Assembly (NCBI GenBank): GCA_900548085.1 | Contig: URJF01000080.1 | Span: 1 to 6,619 of the forward strand | DNA from: an uncultured Oscillospiraceae bacterium | GTDB taxonomy: Bacteria > Bacillota > Clostridia > Oscillospirales > Acutalibacteraceae | DNA: 6,619 nucleotides | Direction of reading: 5' to 3' | Shown here: positions 1 to 6,054 of the stretch, one piece after another | How the letters are laid out: the number at the start of each line of letters is the position of its first letter | Numbering within the stretch: position 1 is the first letter of the stretch | Notes under the pieces: generated by a model | Seen by the model: only the letters and a program-made list of their open reading frames with translations | What the model was told of the DNA's origin: nothing | The model's database searches: none | Program-made: the position numbers and the translations under genes

Positions 1-1
1 G

Positions 2-715
2 GCTCTAAAGACCACTGAGAACGCTAAGTTCATATATACTATTCCTAATTTTCAAAATCCGGCAGGTGCTACTATGTCTCTCGCTAAGCGCAAGAGATTG
101 TACGAGCTTGCAGTGAAATACAACAAAATTATTCTTGAGGACAACCCTTATGGTGATCTTCGTGTTGCAGGGGAGCCTCTCCCTACCATTAAGTCTATGG
201 ATACAGAGGGCATAGTTATTTATGCAGGCTCATTCAGTAAGATTCTTTCACCGGGTCTCCGTGTGGCATATTGCGTGGGGCCAAAGCCTATTTTGGCTAA
301 GATGACGGTAGGAAAACAAGCCTCCGATGTGCATACACCCTGTCTCAATCAGATGATAGTTTACAGATGGCTCAGGGACTATGATGTGGAGGCTCACATA
401 AAGAAAATACAGGGAATTTATCGCAAAAAGCTGAACCTGATGTGCGATTGTATTGACAAAGAGCTCGGCGATTTTGTAGAATATGTCAGACCTGAGGGCG
501 GACTTTTCATTTGGTGCAGGCTGCCGGATGATGTGGATATGCTCGATTTCGTACAGCGTGCAGTCAAGAAAAAGGTTGCAGTTGTTCCCGGAAATGCGTT
601 TCTTATGAATGATACAGACAAAACACAGTATATCAGACTTAACTTCTCCACTCCGTCGGACGAAAAAATTGCAGCCGGCATAAAACTGTTGGGAGAAGTA
701 GCTAAAGAATACTAA
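2..715 (+). CDS. PLP-dependent class I/II aminotransferase, 5'-truncated
   Basis: This is the last 237 residues of a fold-type I aminotransferase of the broad LysN/MocR-like group. The cytoplasmic enzyme would move an amino group between an amino acid and a 2-oxo acid through pyridoxal phosphate. The reading frame is open to the first base, and the residues before the ATG at 74 belong to the protein: they carry the conserved PNFQNPAG segment, so that ATG is internal. Counting from base 2, visible cofactor and substrate residues are N19 (QNP), D47 and Y50 (EDNPYGDL), K80 in SFSK (Schiff-base lysine), R87 (LSPGLR) and R212 (YIRLNF, the usual carboxylate-binding arginine). Full-length relatives are about 390-400 residues, or longer with an N-terminal GntR-type DNA-binding domain, so 40% or more is missing. 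Whether such a domain exists cannot be seen. The substrate is unknown; aromatic, branched-chain and 2-aminoadipate enzymes all look like this. trpS follows after 20 nt. Confidence 0.9.
   Translation, partial: ALKTTENAKFIYTIPNFQNPAGATMSLAKRKRLYELAVKYNKIILEDNPYGDLRVAGEPLPTIKSMDTEGIVIYAGSFSKILSPGLRVAYCVGPKPILAKMTVGKQASDVHTPCLNQMIVYRWLRDYDVEAHIKKIQGIYRKKLNLMCDCIDKELGDFVEYVRPEGGLFIWCRLPDDVDMLDFVQRAVKKKVAVVPGNAFLMNDTDKTQYIRLNFSTPSDEKIAAGIKLLGEVAKEY
453..482 (+). promoter_or_regulatory. possible sigma-A promoter inside the aminotransferase gene
   Basis: A perfect -35 hexamer TTGACA (453-458) is followed, after an 18-nt spacer, by TAGAAT (477-482), which matches five of six -10 positions. Transcription would start near 489, about 245 nt upstream of the trpS start codon, and could give trpS and later genes a second promoter. 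The match lies inside coding sequence and such matches arise by chance, so this is only a candidate. Confidence 0.18.
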
Positions 716-721
716 GATAAC

Positions 722-726
722 AGGAG
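722..726 (+). promoter_or_regulatory. ribosome-binding site of trpS
   Basis: AGGAG lies 9 nt before the ATG at 736 and fixes the trpS start. It is part of a 22-nt block (718-739) that recurs almost unchanged in front of the kinase gene at 4958-4979. Confidence 0.9.
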
Positions 727-735
727 ATTTTTACT

Positions 736-1746
736 ATGGCAGAACAGGTAACAGAGCGCAAAAAGCGCAGTTTATCGTTGATACAACCTACATCGGTACC
801 TACATTAGGCAATTATTTGGGTGCTATGAAGGGTTGGCCGACTTTCCAAAAGGATTTTGATACCGTATTCGGAATTGCGGATTTACATTCGATTACGGTT
901 AGACAGGAACCGGCAAAATTGAGAGAGCAGACTACAAAGCTTTATGCTATGCTTTTGGCATTAGGTCTTGACCCGAAAGAGGGAATTGTGTTCATTCAGT
1001 CACATGTTCCCGCTCACTCTCAACTTGCATGGCTTCTTAATTGTTACACTCAGTTTGGCGAACTCAGCCGTATGACTCAGTTTAAGGACAAGTCTGCTCA
1101 GCACGCAGACAATGTAAATGCAGGATTGTTCACTTATCCGTCACTTATGGCGGCAGATATTTTGCTCTATCAGGCAGATGTTGTGCCTGTAGGTGCAGAC
1201 CAAAAGCAACATCTCGAGATTACTCGTGACATAGCAGAACGCTTTAACGGTATCTACGGAAATGTTTTCACAGTGCCGGATGCGTATATTCCAAAGGCAG
1301 GCGCACGCATTATGTCACTTCAGGACCCGACTCGTAAGATGTCAAAGTCCGACCCTAATCCAAAGGGCTCTGTACACATTACGGACGAGCCTAATGTGAT
1401 TATGAAAAAGTTTAAGTCTGCTGTTACAGACAGCGAGATGTCTGTTCATTACGGCGAGGGCAAGGATGGAATAAATAACCTTATGACTATTTATTCTGCC
1501 GTTACCGGTGACAGCTTCGAGACTATCGAGCATGATTTCAGCGGCAAAGGCTACGGCGATTTCAAAAAGGCAGTCGGTGAGGCTGTTATCGCAGAACTCG
1601 AACCGTTCCAAACTAAATATAACCAATATATTAAGGACAAAGCATACCTTAAGGAATGTTGGAACGAGGGTGCCGACAAGGCAGCTTATATAGCGAACCG
1701 TACTCTCTCAAAAGCAATGAAAAAGATAGGATTTGTACAAAGATAG
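736..1746 (+). CDS. trpS: tryptophanyl-tRNA synthetase (TrpS)
   Basis: This 336-residue class Ic aminoacyl-tRNA synthetase charges tRNA-Trp with tryptophan using ATP, in the cytoplasm. Its length is normal for bacterial TrpS. The HIGH-equivalent motif is TLGNYLGA (residues 23-30) and the KMSKS loop is exact at 201-205. Between them are HSQLAWLL, ELSRMTQFKDKS and the tryptophan-pocket helix MAADILLY, whose D141 corresponds to the indole-recognising Asp132 of the Geobacillus enzyme, then VPVGADQKQH (150-159). The N-terminal strand, usually SGIQPSG, reads SLIQPTS here, so both glycines are replaced (L15 and S20). A clear AGGAG precedes the ATG, and the gene is followed by the cotransporter after 34 nt. 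No T-box leader can fit in the 20-nt upstream gap, so tryptophan-dependent control, if any, must act at a promoter further upstream. The identification is secure. Confidence 0.97.
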   Translation: MAEQVTERKKRSLSLIQPTSVPTLGNYLGAMKGWPTFQKDFDTVFGIADLHSITVRQEPAKLREQTTKLYAMLLALGLDPKEGIVFIQSHVPAHSQLAWLLNCYTQFGELSRMTQFKDKSAQHADNVNAGLFTYPSLMAADILLYQADVVPVGADQKQHLEITRDIAERFNGIYGNVFTVPDAYIPKAGARIMSLQDPTRKMSKSDPNPKGSVHITDEPNVIMKKFKSAVTDSEMSVHYGEGKDGINNLMTIYSAVTGDSFETIEHDFSGKGYGDFKKAVGEAVIAELEPFQTKYNQYIKDKAYLKECWNEGADKAAYIANRTLSKAMKKIGFVQR

Positions 1747-1760
1747 TTTTAGATATTTTT

Positions 1761-1776
1761 TGTATGTATGTGTGTG
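1761..1776 (+). other. TG/TA-alternating tract replacing a ribosome-binding site
   Basis: The 34-nt gap between trpS and the cotransporter gene holds a T run followed by 16 nt of strictly alternating pyrimidine and purine (TGTATGTATGTGTGTG). It contains no Shine-Dalgarno-like purine run. Two ATGs inside it (1764 and 1768) open eight-codon frames ending at 1790 and 1794, just past the real start codon at 1781. Such frames could deliver ribosomes to that start by termination and reinitiation, but they have no binding site of their own. The tract itself is certain; any function is speculative. Confidence 0.35.
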
Positions 1777-1780
1777 AAAT

Positions 1781-3418
1781 ATGGGAATAAATAATATCAT
1801 CAATTTGCTGGGCGGTCTCGGTCTGTTTCTGTTCGGTATGAAGTATATGAGCGACGGTCTTAATCAAGTCGCAGGCAGCAAGATGAAATCGCTGCTGGAA
1901 AAATTGACCAGAAACAGATTTAAGGGCTTTTTGCTCGGTGTGTTGGTTACCGCTGTTATTCAGTCCTCGTCGGCTACCACTGTTATGCTGATGGGATTCT
2001 TGAATGCCGGAATTATGGATTTGTTCCAGGCTACCGGCGTAATTATCGGCGCTAATATAGGTACTACTATCACAGCTGTTCTTATTGCTATAGATGTATC
2101 TGTCATTGCTCCGTTTTGTATTTTTGTAGGAGCAGCAGTTGCATTGTTTTCAAAAAAACAAAGCCAAAAATACATCGGCCAAATTATTTTGGGCTTTGGT
2201 ATTTTGTTCTTCGGTCTGAAATATATGAGCGGCGATTCGGCTATGGGTGTGCTGAAATCGAGTGAGGCGTTCCAGCACTTTATCACCACAGCCAACAACC
2301 CGATTTTGGGACTGCTGATAGGTATTGCGATTTGTTCTGTCCTGCAGTCATCCAGTGCGGCTATCGGCGTTTTGCAGGTGCTTGCACTTCAGGGTGTAAT
2401 GCCTATGAATTTTGCTATTTACCTTATTATCGGCATAAATGTGGGTTCGGCTACACCGTTGTTCCTTTCTGCAATCGGTGCCAAAACTAATGCTAAGCGT
2501 GCCGCAGTTATCTACTTTATATTTGACTTTGTAGGTATGCTGATATTTACGCCTGTTGCTATGTTTACTCCATTTGCAAAGTGGATTACAACCCTGTCGG
2601 ACAACGGTTCTGTTCAAGTTGCGGCGGCGCATATTATATTTAAGGTCGTTACCGCTGTATTCCTTTTGCCATTTGTTAAGGTAGTAGTAAAACTGTCGGA
2701 AAAGATAGTCAAATCTCATGAGCATGAGACTGAATTCAGATTTGTGTATATTGACAGAAAGCTAAATGAAAATACGATTTCAACTGCACTGCAGCTCGGC
2801 AGAGAGGTAGAGCGTATGGCTTCTGTCGTTCGTAAAAATTTTACTCTCGCTTGCGACGGATTTTTGAATATGGATACCTCTAATGAGCGAGAAATTAAGG
2901 ATAACGAAGAACTGATAAATTGGCTCAATCACAACATATCCGACTTTATGGTCACCGTTACTTCTCAAAATTTGAGCGGTGCCGTGTCGGAATACATCGG
3001 AAAGTTGTTCCATGTTATTACCGACCTTGAGCGTATAGGCGACCATGCTCTGAATATTCTCGAGCGCACTATGGCGGCCAAGGACGATGACTTAGGATTT
3101 ACCGAGAGTGGTATGTCAGAGTTCAAAAAGATATATGAATTAGACCTTGAGCTGTTTGACCATAGTGTAGAGGCTTTTGTCGAAAAGAGATTGACAGACG
3201 ATCAGGAGCACAAGCTCCACTATCTTGAGGACACTATCGATTGCCTGACACTGCAGGCTCAAGATAATCATGTTAAGCGACTTAGAGAAAAGAAGTGCCA
3301 CACCTCATCCGGTGTAATATTTACAAAAACCTTGCAGGATTTGGAGCGTGTCGGCGACCACTCATATAACATTGCTTGGGCAGCAAGAAAAGATAAGGAC
3401 TTAATCAGACAGATATAG
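1781..3418 (+). CDS. Na+/phosphate cotransporter with C-terminal PhoU region
   Basis: This 545-residue membrane protein belongs to the bacterial NptA/YjbB branch of the Na/Pi cotransporter family, related to SLC34, and probably couples sodium to movement of inorganic phosphate. Residues 1 to about 305 form the hydrophobic transport domain as two repeats. LGLFLFGMKYM (13-23) is echoed by FGILFFGLKYM (139-149). Each repeat has the QSSS signature (61-64 and 189-192) followed by a Gly-Asn-Gly turn: GANIGTT (90-96), and a divergent GINVGSA (218-224). A charged linker near 312 leads into a cytoplasmic helical region with two PhoU-type metal-binding motifs, DLERIGDH (415-422) and DLERVGDH (520-527). 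PhoU regions usually regulate phosphate uptake. The start is set by an in-frame TGA four codons upstream and by the need to keep the first membrane segment. No Shine-Dalgarno is visible. The stop codon touches the next gene's ATG. Family is secure; transport direction is inferred. Confidence 0.93.
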   Translation: MGINNIINLLGGLGLFLFGMKYMSDGLNQVAGSKMKSLLEKLTRNRFKGFLLGVLVTAVIQSSSATTVMLMGFLNAGIMDLFQATGVIIGANIGTTITAVLIAIDVSVIAPFCIFVGAAVALFSKKQSQKYIGQIILGFGILFFGLKYMSGDSAMGVLKSSEAFQHFITTANNPILGLLIGIAICSVLQSSSAAIGVLQVLALQGVMPMNFAIYLIIGINVGSATPLFLSAIGAKTNAKRAAVIYFIFDFVGMLIFTPVAMFTPFAKWITTLSDNGSVQVAAAHIIFKVVTAVFLLPFVKVVVKLSEKIVKSHEHETEFRFVYIDRKLNENTISTALQLGREVERMASVVRKNFTLACDGFLNMDTSNEREIKDNEELINWLNHNISDFMVTVTSQNLSGAVSEYIGKLFHVITDLERIGDHALNILERTMAAKDDDLGFTESGMSEFKKIYELDLELFDHSVEAFVEKRLTDDQEHKLHYLEDTIDCLTLQAQDNHVKRLREKKCHTSSGVIFTKTLQDLERVGDHSYNIAWAARKDKDLIRQI

Positions 3419-3421
3419 ATG
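3416..3421 (+). promoter_or_regulatory. TAG-ATG stop/start junction, likely translational coupling
   Basis: The cotransporter's TAG is followed with no spacer by the ATG of the GH28-like gene, in the same reading frame. The only purine-rich stretch nearby (AAGGA, 3395-3399) ends 19 nt before the ATG, too far for normal initiation. Termination-reinitiation by the same ribosome is the simplest way to translate the downstream gene. Amber read-through would instead give a fusion protein. Confidence 0.5.
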
Positions 3422-4960
3422 AAAGATAAACGTAACAATGCCGACAAGCTTAGGACTCTGCTTTTTGGCAAGGATTTGAGAATTACTAAGGGTGATGTGT
3501 ACAGCGAGGTTAGAAAGTATGACTTTTCCTCCTACTATCCCGAGGATAAATATATATCAAAACAGACCGCTCCGGCTACAGCGGTATTTGATATCAGAGA
3601 ATACGGTGCAGATGTCTCAAAAGCAGACAATGCCCCGTACATAAATCGTGCTGTTTCTGCTGCTGCAATCAGCGGCGGAACGGTTATTGTTTCCGGCGGT
3701 GAATATGTTACTACCACTGTATTTCTAAAATCTAATGTTACATTGTTCATTGACGGTCAGTCGGCTCTCGTTGCCAACAAAACCGGCGAGGGATATAATC
3801 ACCTTGGTATAGTCCATGCAGACGGAGCGGAGAATATTACTCTCACCGGCGGAGGAAAAATTAAGGGCAACGGTGAGTTCTTCGGCAGACGGCCAAAAGC
3901 AGATGAGAATATGACCGAGCATCCCGATGTGATAGATGTTATCGAAATGCGACGGGATTATCGTGCTCAAATCAGGTTTGCTCATCCGTCAAAATACGGC
4001 GGACCTGTGTATTTTAAGAATTGTAAAAATATTAGGGCTGACAATTTTATTATTGAAAATGCAGCTCATTGGTCATTTAGAATAGAAAATTGTAACGGCG
4101 TGAGCATAAAGAATTTTGTTATCAACAATAACCGCCATGTTGCCAACGCCGATGGTTTTGATATAGCCGGAACGAGCAATATTGACATTGAACACTGTTT
4201 CGTTTCCACTGCCGATGACGGTATTTGTATAAAAAATGCCGTATGGCTCGGCAATAATTCTGTTATGGAAAACATAAGAGTTTCCGATTGTGAGGTAATA
4301 TCCTGTGCCAACGCTTTCAAAATCGGCACGGAGACCACCTTTGATATAAAAAACATTATGGTGACGGATTGCAGCTTTTTTATGACCGATCTGTATCCGG
4401 GTACGGTCAGCGGAATAGCTATCGAATCTGCCGACGGCTCGGTTGTAAAGGATATTACGGTAAAAAATATAAAGATGAACAGAGTAACCTGCCCGATATT
4501 CATTAGGCTTTGTAACCGAAACAGAGCCGCAACAGTAGATGCAGTATCTGCAAATGCTGTAGAGTTCGGCGCAAAAAAAGAAAAGGCATCTTCGGCTGAT
4601 AAAGATACCTTTGATGCTATCGGACAGGTGAAAAATATTTATATCGAAAATGTGGACGCCACCGAGACTGAAATACCAATCATTGTGGCAGGCTACAGAC
4701 AGAACGGACTGACGCATTATGTGGACAACATAACGCTGAAAAATATAAAAATGGAATACGCCCCCTACAAAGAGGTGTATGACAAGAGACGATTTATCCC
4801 TGAGTACAGCGATGTTTATCCGGAGGCTTGGCGCTTTCGCAACTTGCCTGCCTACGGTATATGGGCGAGACATATAAAGGGATTGAAATTGCTGGACTTT
4901 GAGTGCTCGGCACCACGCAGCACTTGGAAGGACGAGTATATTATGGAAGATGTAATTTAA
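3419..4960 (+). CDS. GH28-like right-handed beta-helix protein (polygalacturonase family)
   Basis: This 513-residue protein resembles glycoside hydrolase family 28, whose members hydrolyse galacturonan, rhamnogalacturonan and related pectic chains. The N-terminal part has the pectate-lyase-superfamily opening VFDIREYGA followed by a Gly-rich strand (SGGTVIVSGGEY). About ten helix coils follow, visible as repeated N-I-x-(V/I)-x-(N/D) strands such as NITLTGG, NIDIEHC, DITVKNI and NITLKNI. Catalytic acids align as D245 (NADGFD) and D266/D267 (TADDG). The GHG histidine position reads ANAF (N298), and the RIK site reads IRLCN, keeping R363 and losing the lysine. The tail has NLPAYGIWARH (475-485), as in other bacterial GH28-like proteins as I recall them. 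There is no signal peptide: the N-terminus is MKDKRNN and charged, so the protein is probably cytoplasmic. The start is the ATG touching the upstream stop; GTG at 3497 is a weaker alternative. A sugar kinase gene follows. Activity and substrate are open. Confidence 0.85.
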   Translation: MKDKRNNADKLRTLLFGKDLRITKGDVYSEVRKYDFSSYYPEDKYISKQTAPATAVFDIREYGADVSKADNAPYINRAVSAAAISGGTVIVSGGEYVTTTVFLKSNVTLFIDGQSALVANKTGEGYNHLGIVHADGAENITLTGGGKIKGNGEFFGRRPKADENMTEHPDVIDVIEMRRDYRAQIRFAHPSKYGGPVYFKNCKNIRADNFIIENAAHWSFRIENCNGVSIKNFVINNNRHVANADGFDIAGTSNIDIEHCFVSTADDGICIKNAVWLGNNSVMENIRVSDCEVISCANAFKIGTETTFDIKNIMVTDCSFFMTDLYPGTVSGIAIESADGSVVKDITVKNIKMNRVTCPIFIRLCNRNRAATVDAVSANAVEFGAKKEKASSADKDTFDAIGQVKNIYIENVDATETEIPIIVAGYRQNGLTHYVDNITLKNIKMEYAPYKEVYDKRRFIPEYSDVYPEAWRFRNLPAYGIWARHIKGLKLLDFECSAPRSTWKDEYIMEDVI

Positions 4961-4961
4961 C

Positions 4962-4966
4962 AGGAG
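4962..4966 (+). promoter_or_regulatory. ribosome-binding site of the NahK-like kinase gene
   Basis: AGGAG lies 9 nt before the ATG at 4976, directly after the GH28-like stop codon. The surrounding block repeats the trpS initiation region at 19 of 22 positions. In contrast to the preceding gene, the kinase can be initiated independently. Confidence 0.9.
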
Positions 4967-4975
4967 TGTTATACT

Positions 4976-6052
4976 ATGGATATTATTGAAGTTTGTAATC
5001 AGTTCGATTTCGACGGCGATTTTGTGTCGGTAAAGGAGTTCGGCTCAGGTCATATTAACAAGACCTATATCGCAGAATATACTAACCAAAAATATGTTGT
5101 ACAGAAGATTAACAACAATGTATTTAAGAATGTTGATGACCTGATGAACAATGTTTTTGCCGTTACCTCATATCTCAGAAAAGAAATTAAGAAAAACGGC
5201 GGTGATCCCGACAGAGAAACTTTGCATTATCAGAAAACCTCTGACGGGAAAAAATATTTCTTCGACGGTAAGTCATATTATCGTGCATATGTTTTTGTAA
5301 AGGATTCTGTCAGCTACGACAGTGTAGACTGTGCCGAAACCTTTGAGTCGAGCGGTGTAGCATTCGGCAGGTTCCAAAAAATGCTTTCTGACTTTGACGC
5401 ATCTTCTCTTGCAGAAATTATACCTAATTTCCACAATACAGCATGGAGATATGATAACGAATTTTTGCCTGCTATCGAAAATAATGTTGCCGGCAGAAAG
5501 GATAGTTGTCTCGACCTTATTGCCGAGTACAAAAATCGTCACAGCGATATGTCAAAGCTCGTCGATATGGTAGACAGAAATGAGCTGCCTATGAGAGTCA
5601 CTCATAATGATACAAAGCTGAACAATGTTATGTTTGATGCCAATACAGGCAAATGCATTTGTGTTATTGACTTAGATACCGTTATGCCGGGACTTGCTCT
5701 TTATGACTTTGGCGATTCTATTCGTTTTGGTGCGTCTACAGCACCCGAGGACGAAAAGGACTTGACTAAGGTTGAGATTGATATTGATTATTTTGCAGCA
5801 TATGCAAGAGGATTTCTCAGCGAGGCCGGAGAAACATTGACAGATAACGAAAAGGCTAACCTTGCTTTTTCTGCAAAACTTATGACTCTTGAGTGCGGAA
5901 TGAGATTTTTGACAGACTATCTCAACGGCGATACATATTTTCGTACCGATTATCCTGAGCATAATCTTGACCGTGCAAAGAATCAGATGAAGCTTGTTCA
6001 GGATATGGAACAAAAGATGGACCGTATGGAAGAAATCATAAAGGGTATATAA
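4976..6052 (+). CDS. nahK: N-acetylhexosamine 1-kinase-like sugar phosphotransferase
   Basis: This 358-residue cytoplasmic kinase of the aminoglycoside-phosphotransferase fold closely resembles, from memory, the 359-residue bifidobacterial NahK. NahK uses ATP to phosphorylate the anomeric carbon of free GlcNAc or GalNAc in the lacto-N-biose/galacto-N-biose pathway. Shared landmarks are GSGHINKTY (23-31), the likely ATP-binding lysine K44 in YVVQK, VTHNDTKLNN with catalytic base D212, IDLDT with the metal-binding Asp pair (D232, D234), FGDSIRFGAST, EDEKDLTKV, ECGMRFLTDYL (R310 near the sugar site) and YPEHNL (326-331). The start is set by AGGAG at normal spacing. The usual bifidobacterial partners (GH112 phosphorylase, galT, galE) are not next to it in this window. 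Instead a GH28-like gene lies 15 nt upstream, so the natural sugar could differ from a hexosamine. Family and anomeric-kinase chemistry are well supported; exact substrate is not. rlmD follows after 2 nt. Confidence 0.85.
   Translation: MDIIEVCNQFDFDGDFVSVKEFGSGHINKTYIAEYTNQKYVVQKINNNVFKNVDDLMNNVFAVTSYLRKEIKKNGGDPDRETLHYQKTSDGKKYFFDGKSYYRAYVFVKDSVSYDSVDCAETFESSGVAFGRFQKMLSDFDASSLAEIIPNFHNTAWRYDNEFLPAIENNVAGRKDSCLDLIAEYKNRHSDMSKLVDMVDRNELPMRVTHNDTKLNNVMFDANTGKCICVIDLDTVMPGLALYDFGDSIRFGASTAPEDEKDLTKVEIDIDYFAAYARGFLSEAGETLTDNEKANLAFSAKLMTLECGMRFLTDYLNGDTYFRTDYPEHNLDRAKNQMKLVQDMEQKMDRMEEIIKGI
6040..6045 (+). promoter_or_regulatory. ribosome-binding site of rlmD
   Basis: AAAGGG sits within the last codons of the kinase gene and lies 9 nt before the TTG at 6055. 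This spacing matches that of the other two good sites in the window and supports the TTG start. Confidence 0.6.
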
Positions 6053-6054
6053 CT

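Noticed and set aside
74..76. ATG at 74 as the start of the aminotransferase gene
   Set aside because: The frame is open to the window edge and the preceding residues hold the conserved QNP segment of the family, so this ATG is internal.
1732..1741. Palindrome TTTGTACAAA near the trpS end followed by T-rich sequence, considered as a terminator
   Set aside because: It is a perfect palindrome with no loop and is AT-rich, so it cannot form a stable hairpin; the following gene is in the same orientation 34 nt on.
2715..2728. Inverted repeat CTCATG-AG-CATGAG in the cotransporter linker
   Set aside because: The two-base loop is too tight for a real hairpin, and the repeat is explained by the His-Glu-His-Glu codons.
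3497..3499. GTG as an alternative start for the GH28-like gene, preceded by AAGGG
   Set aside because: The spacing to AAGGG is only 4 nt, and the ATG touching the upstream stop fits operon coupling better. It cannot be fully excluded, but the beta-helix domain is intact either way.
4073..4873. A 266-codon open frame on the - strand opposite the GH28-like gene
   Set aside because: It has no recognisable domain, is rich in Tyr, Ile, His and Arg as expected from the complement of beta-helix codons, and overlaps a conserved gene completely. It is a shadow of the + strand gene.
5908..5936. TTGACA with TACATA 17 nt downstream inside the kinase gene
   Set aside because: The -10 matches at only three of six positions and nothing downstream needs a separate start; it looks like chance.
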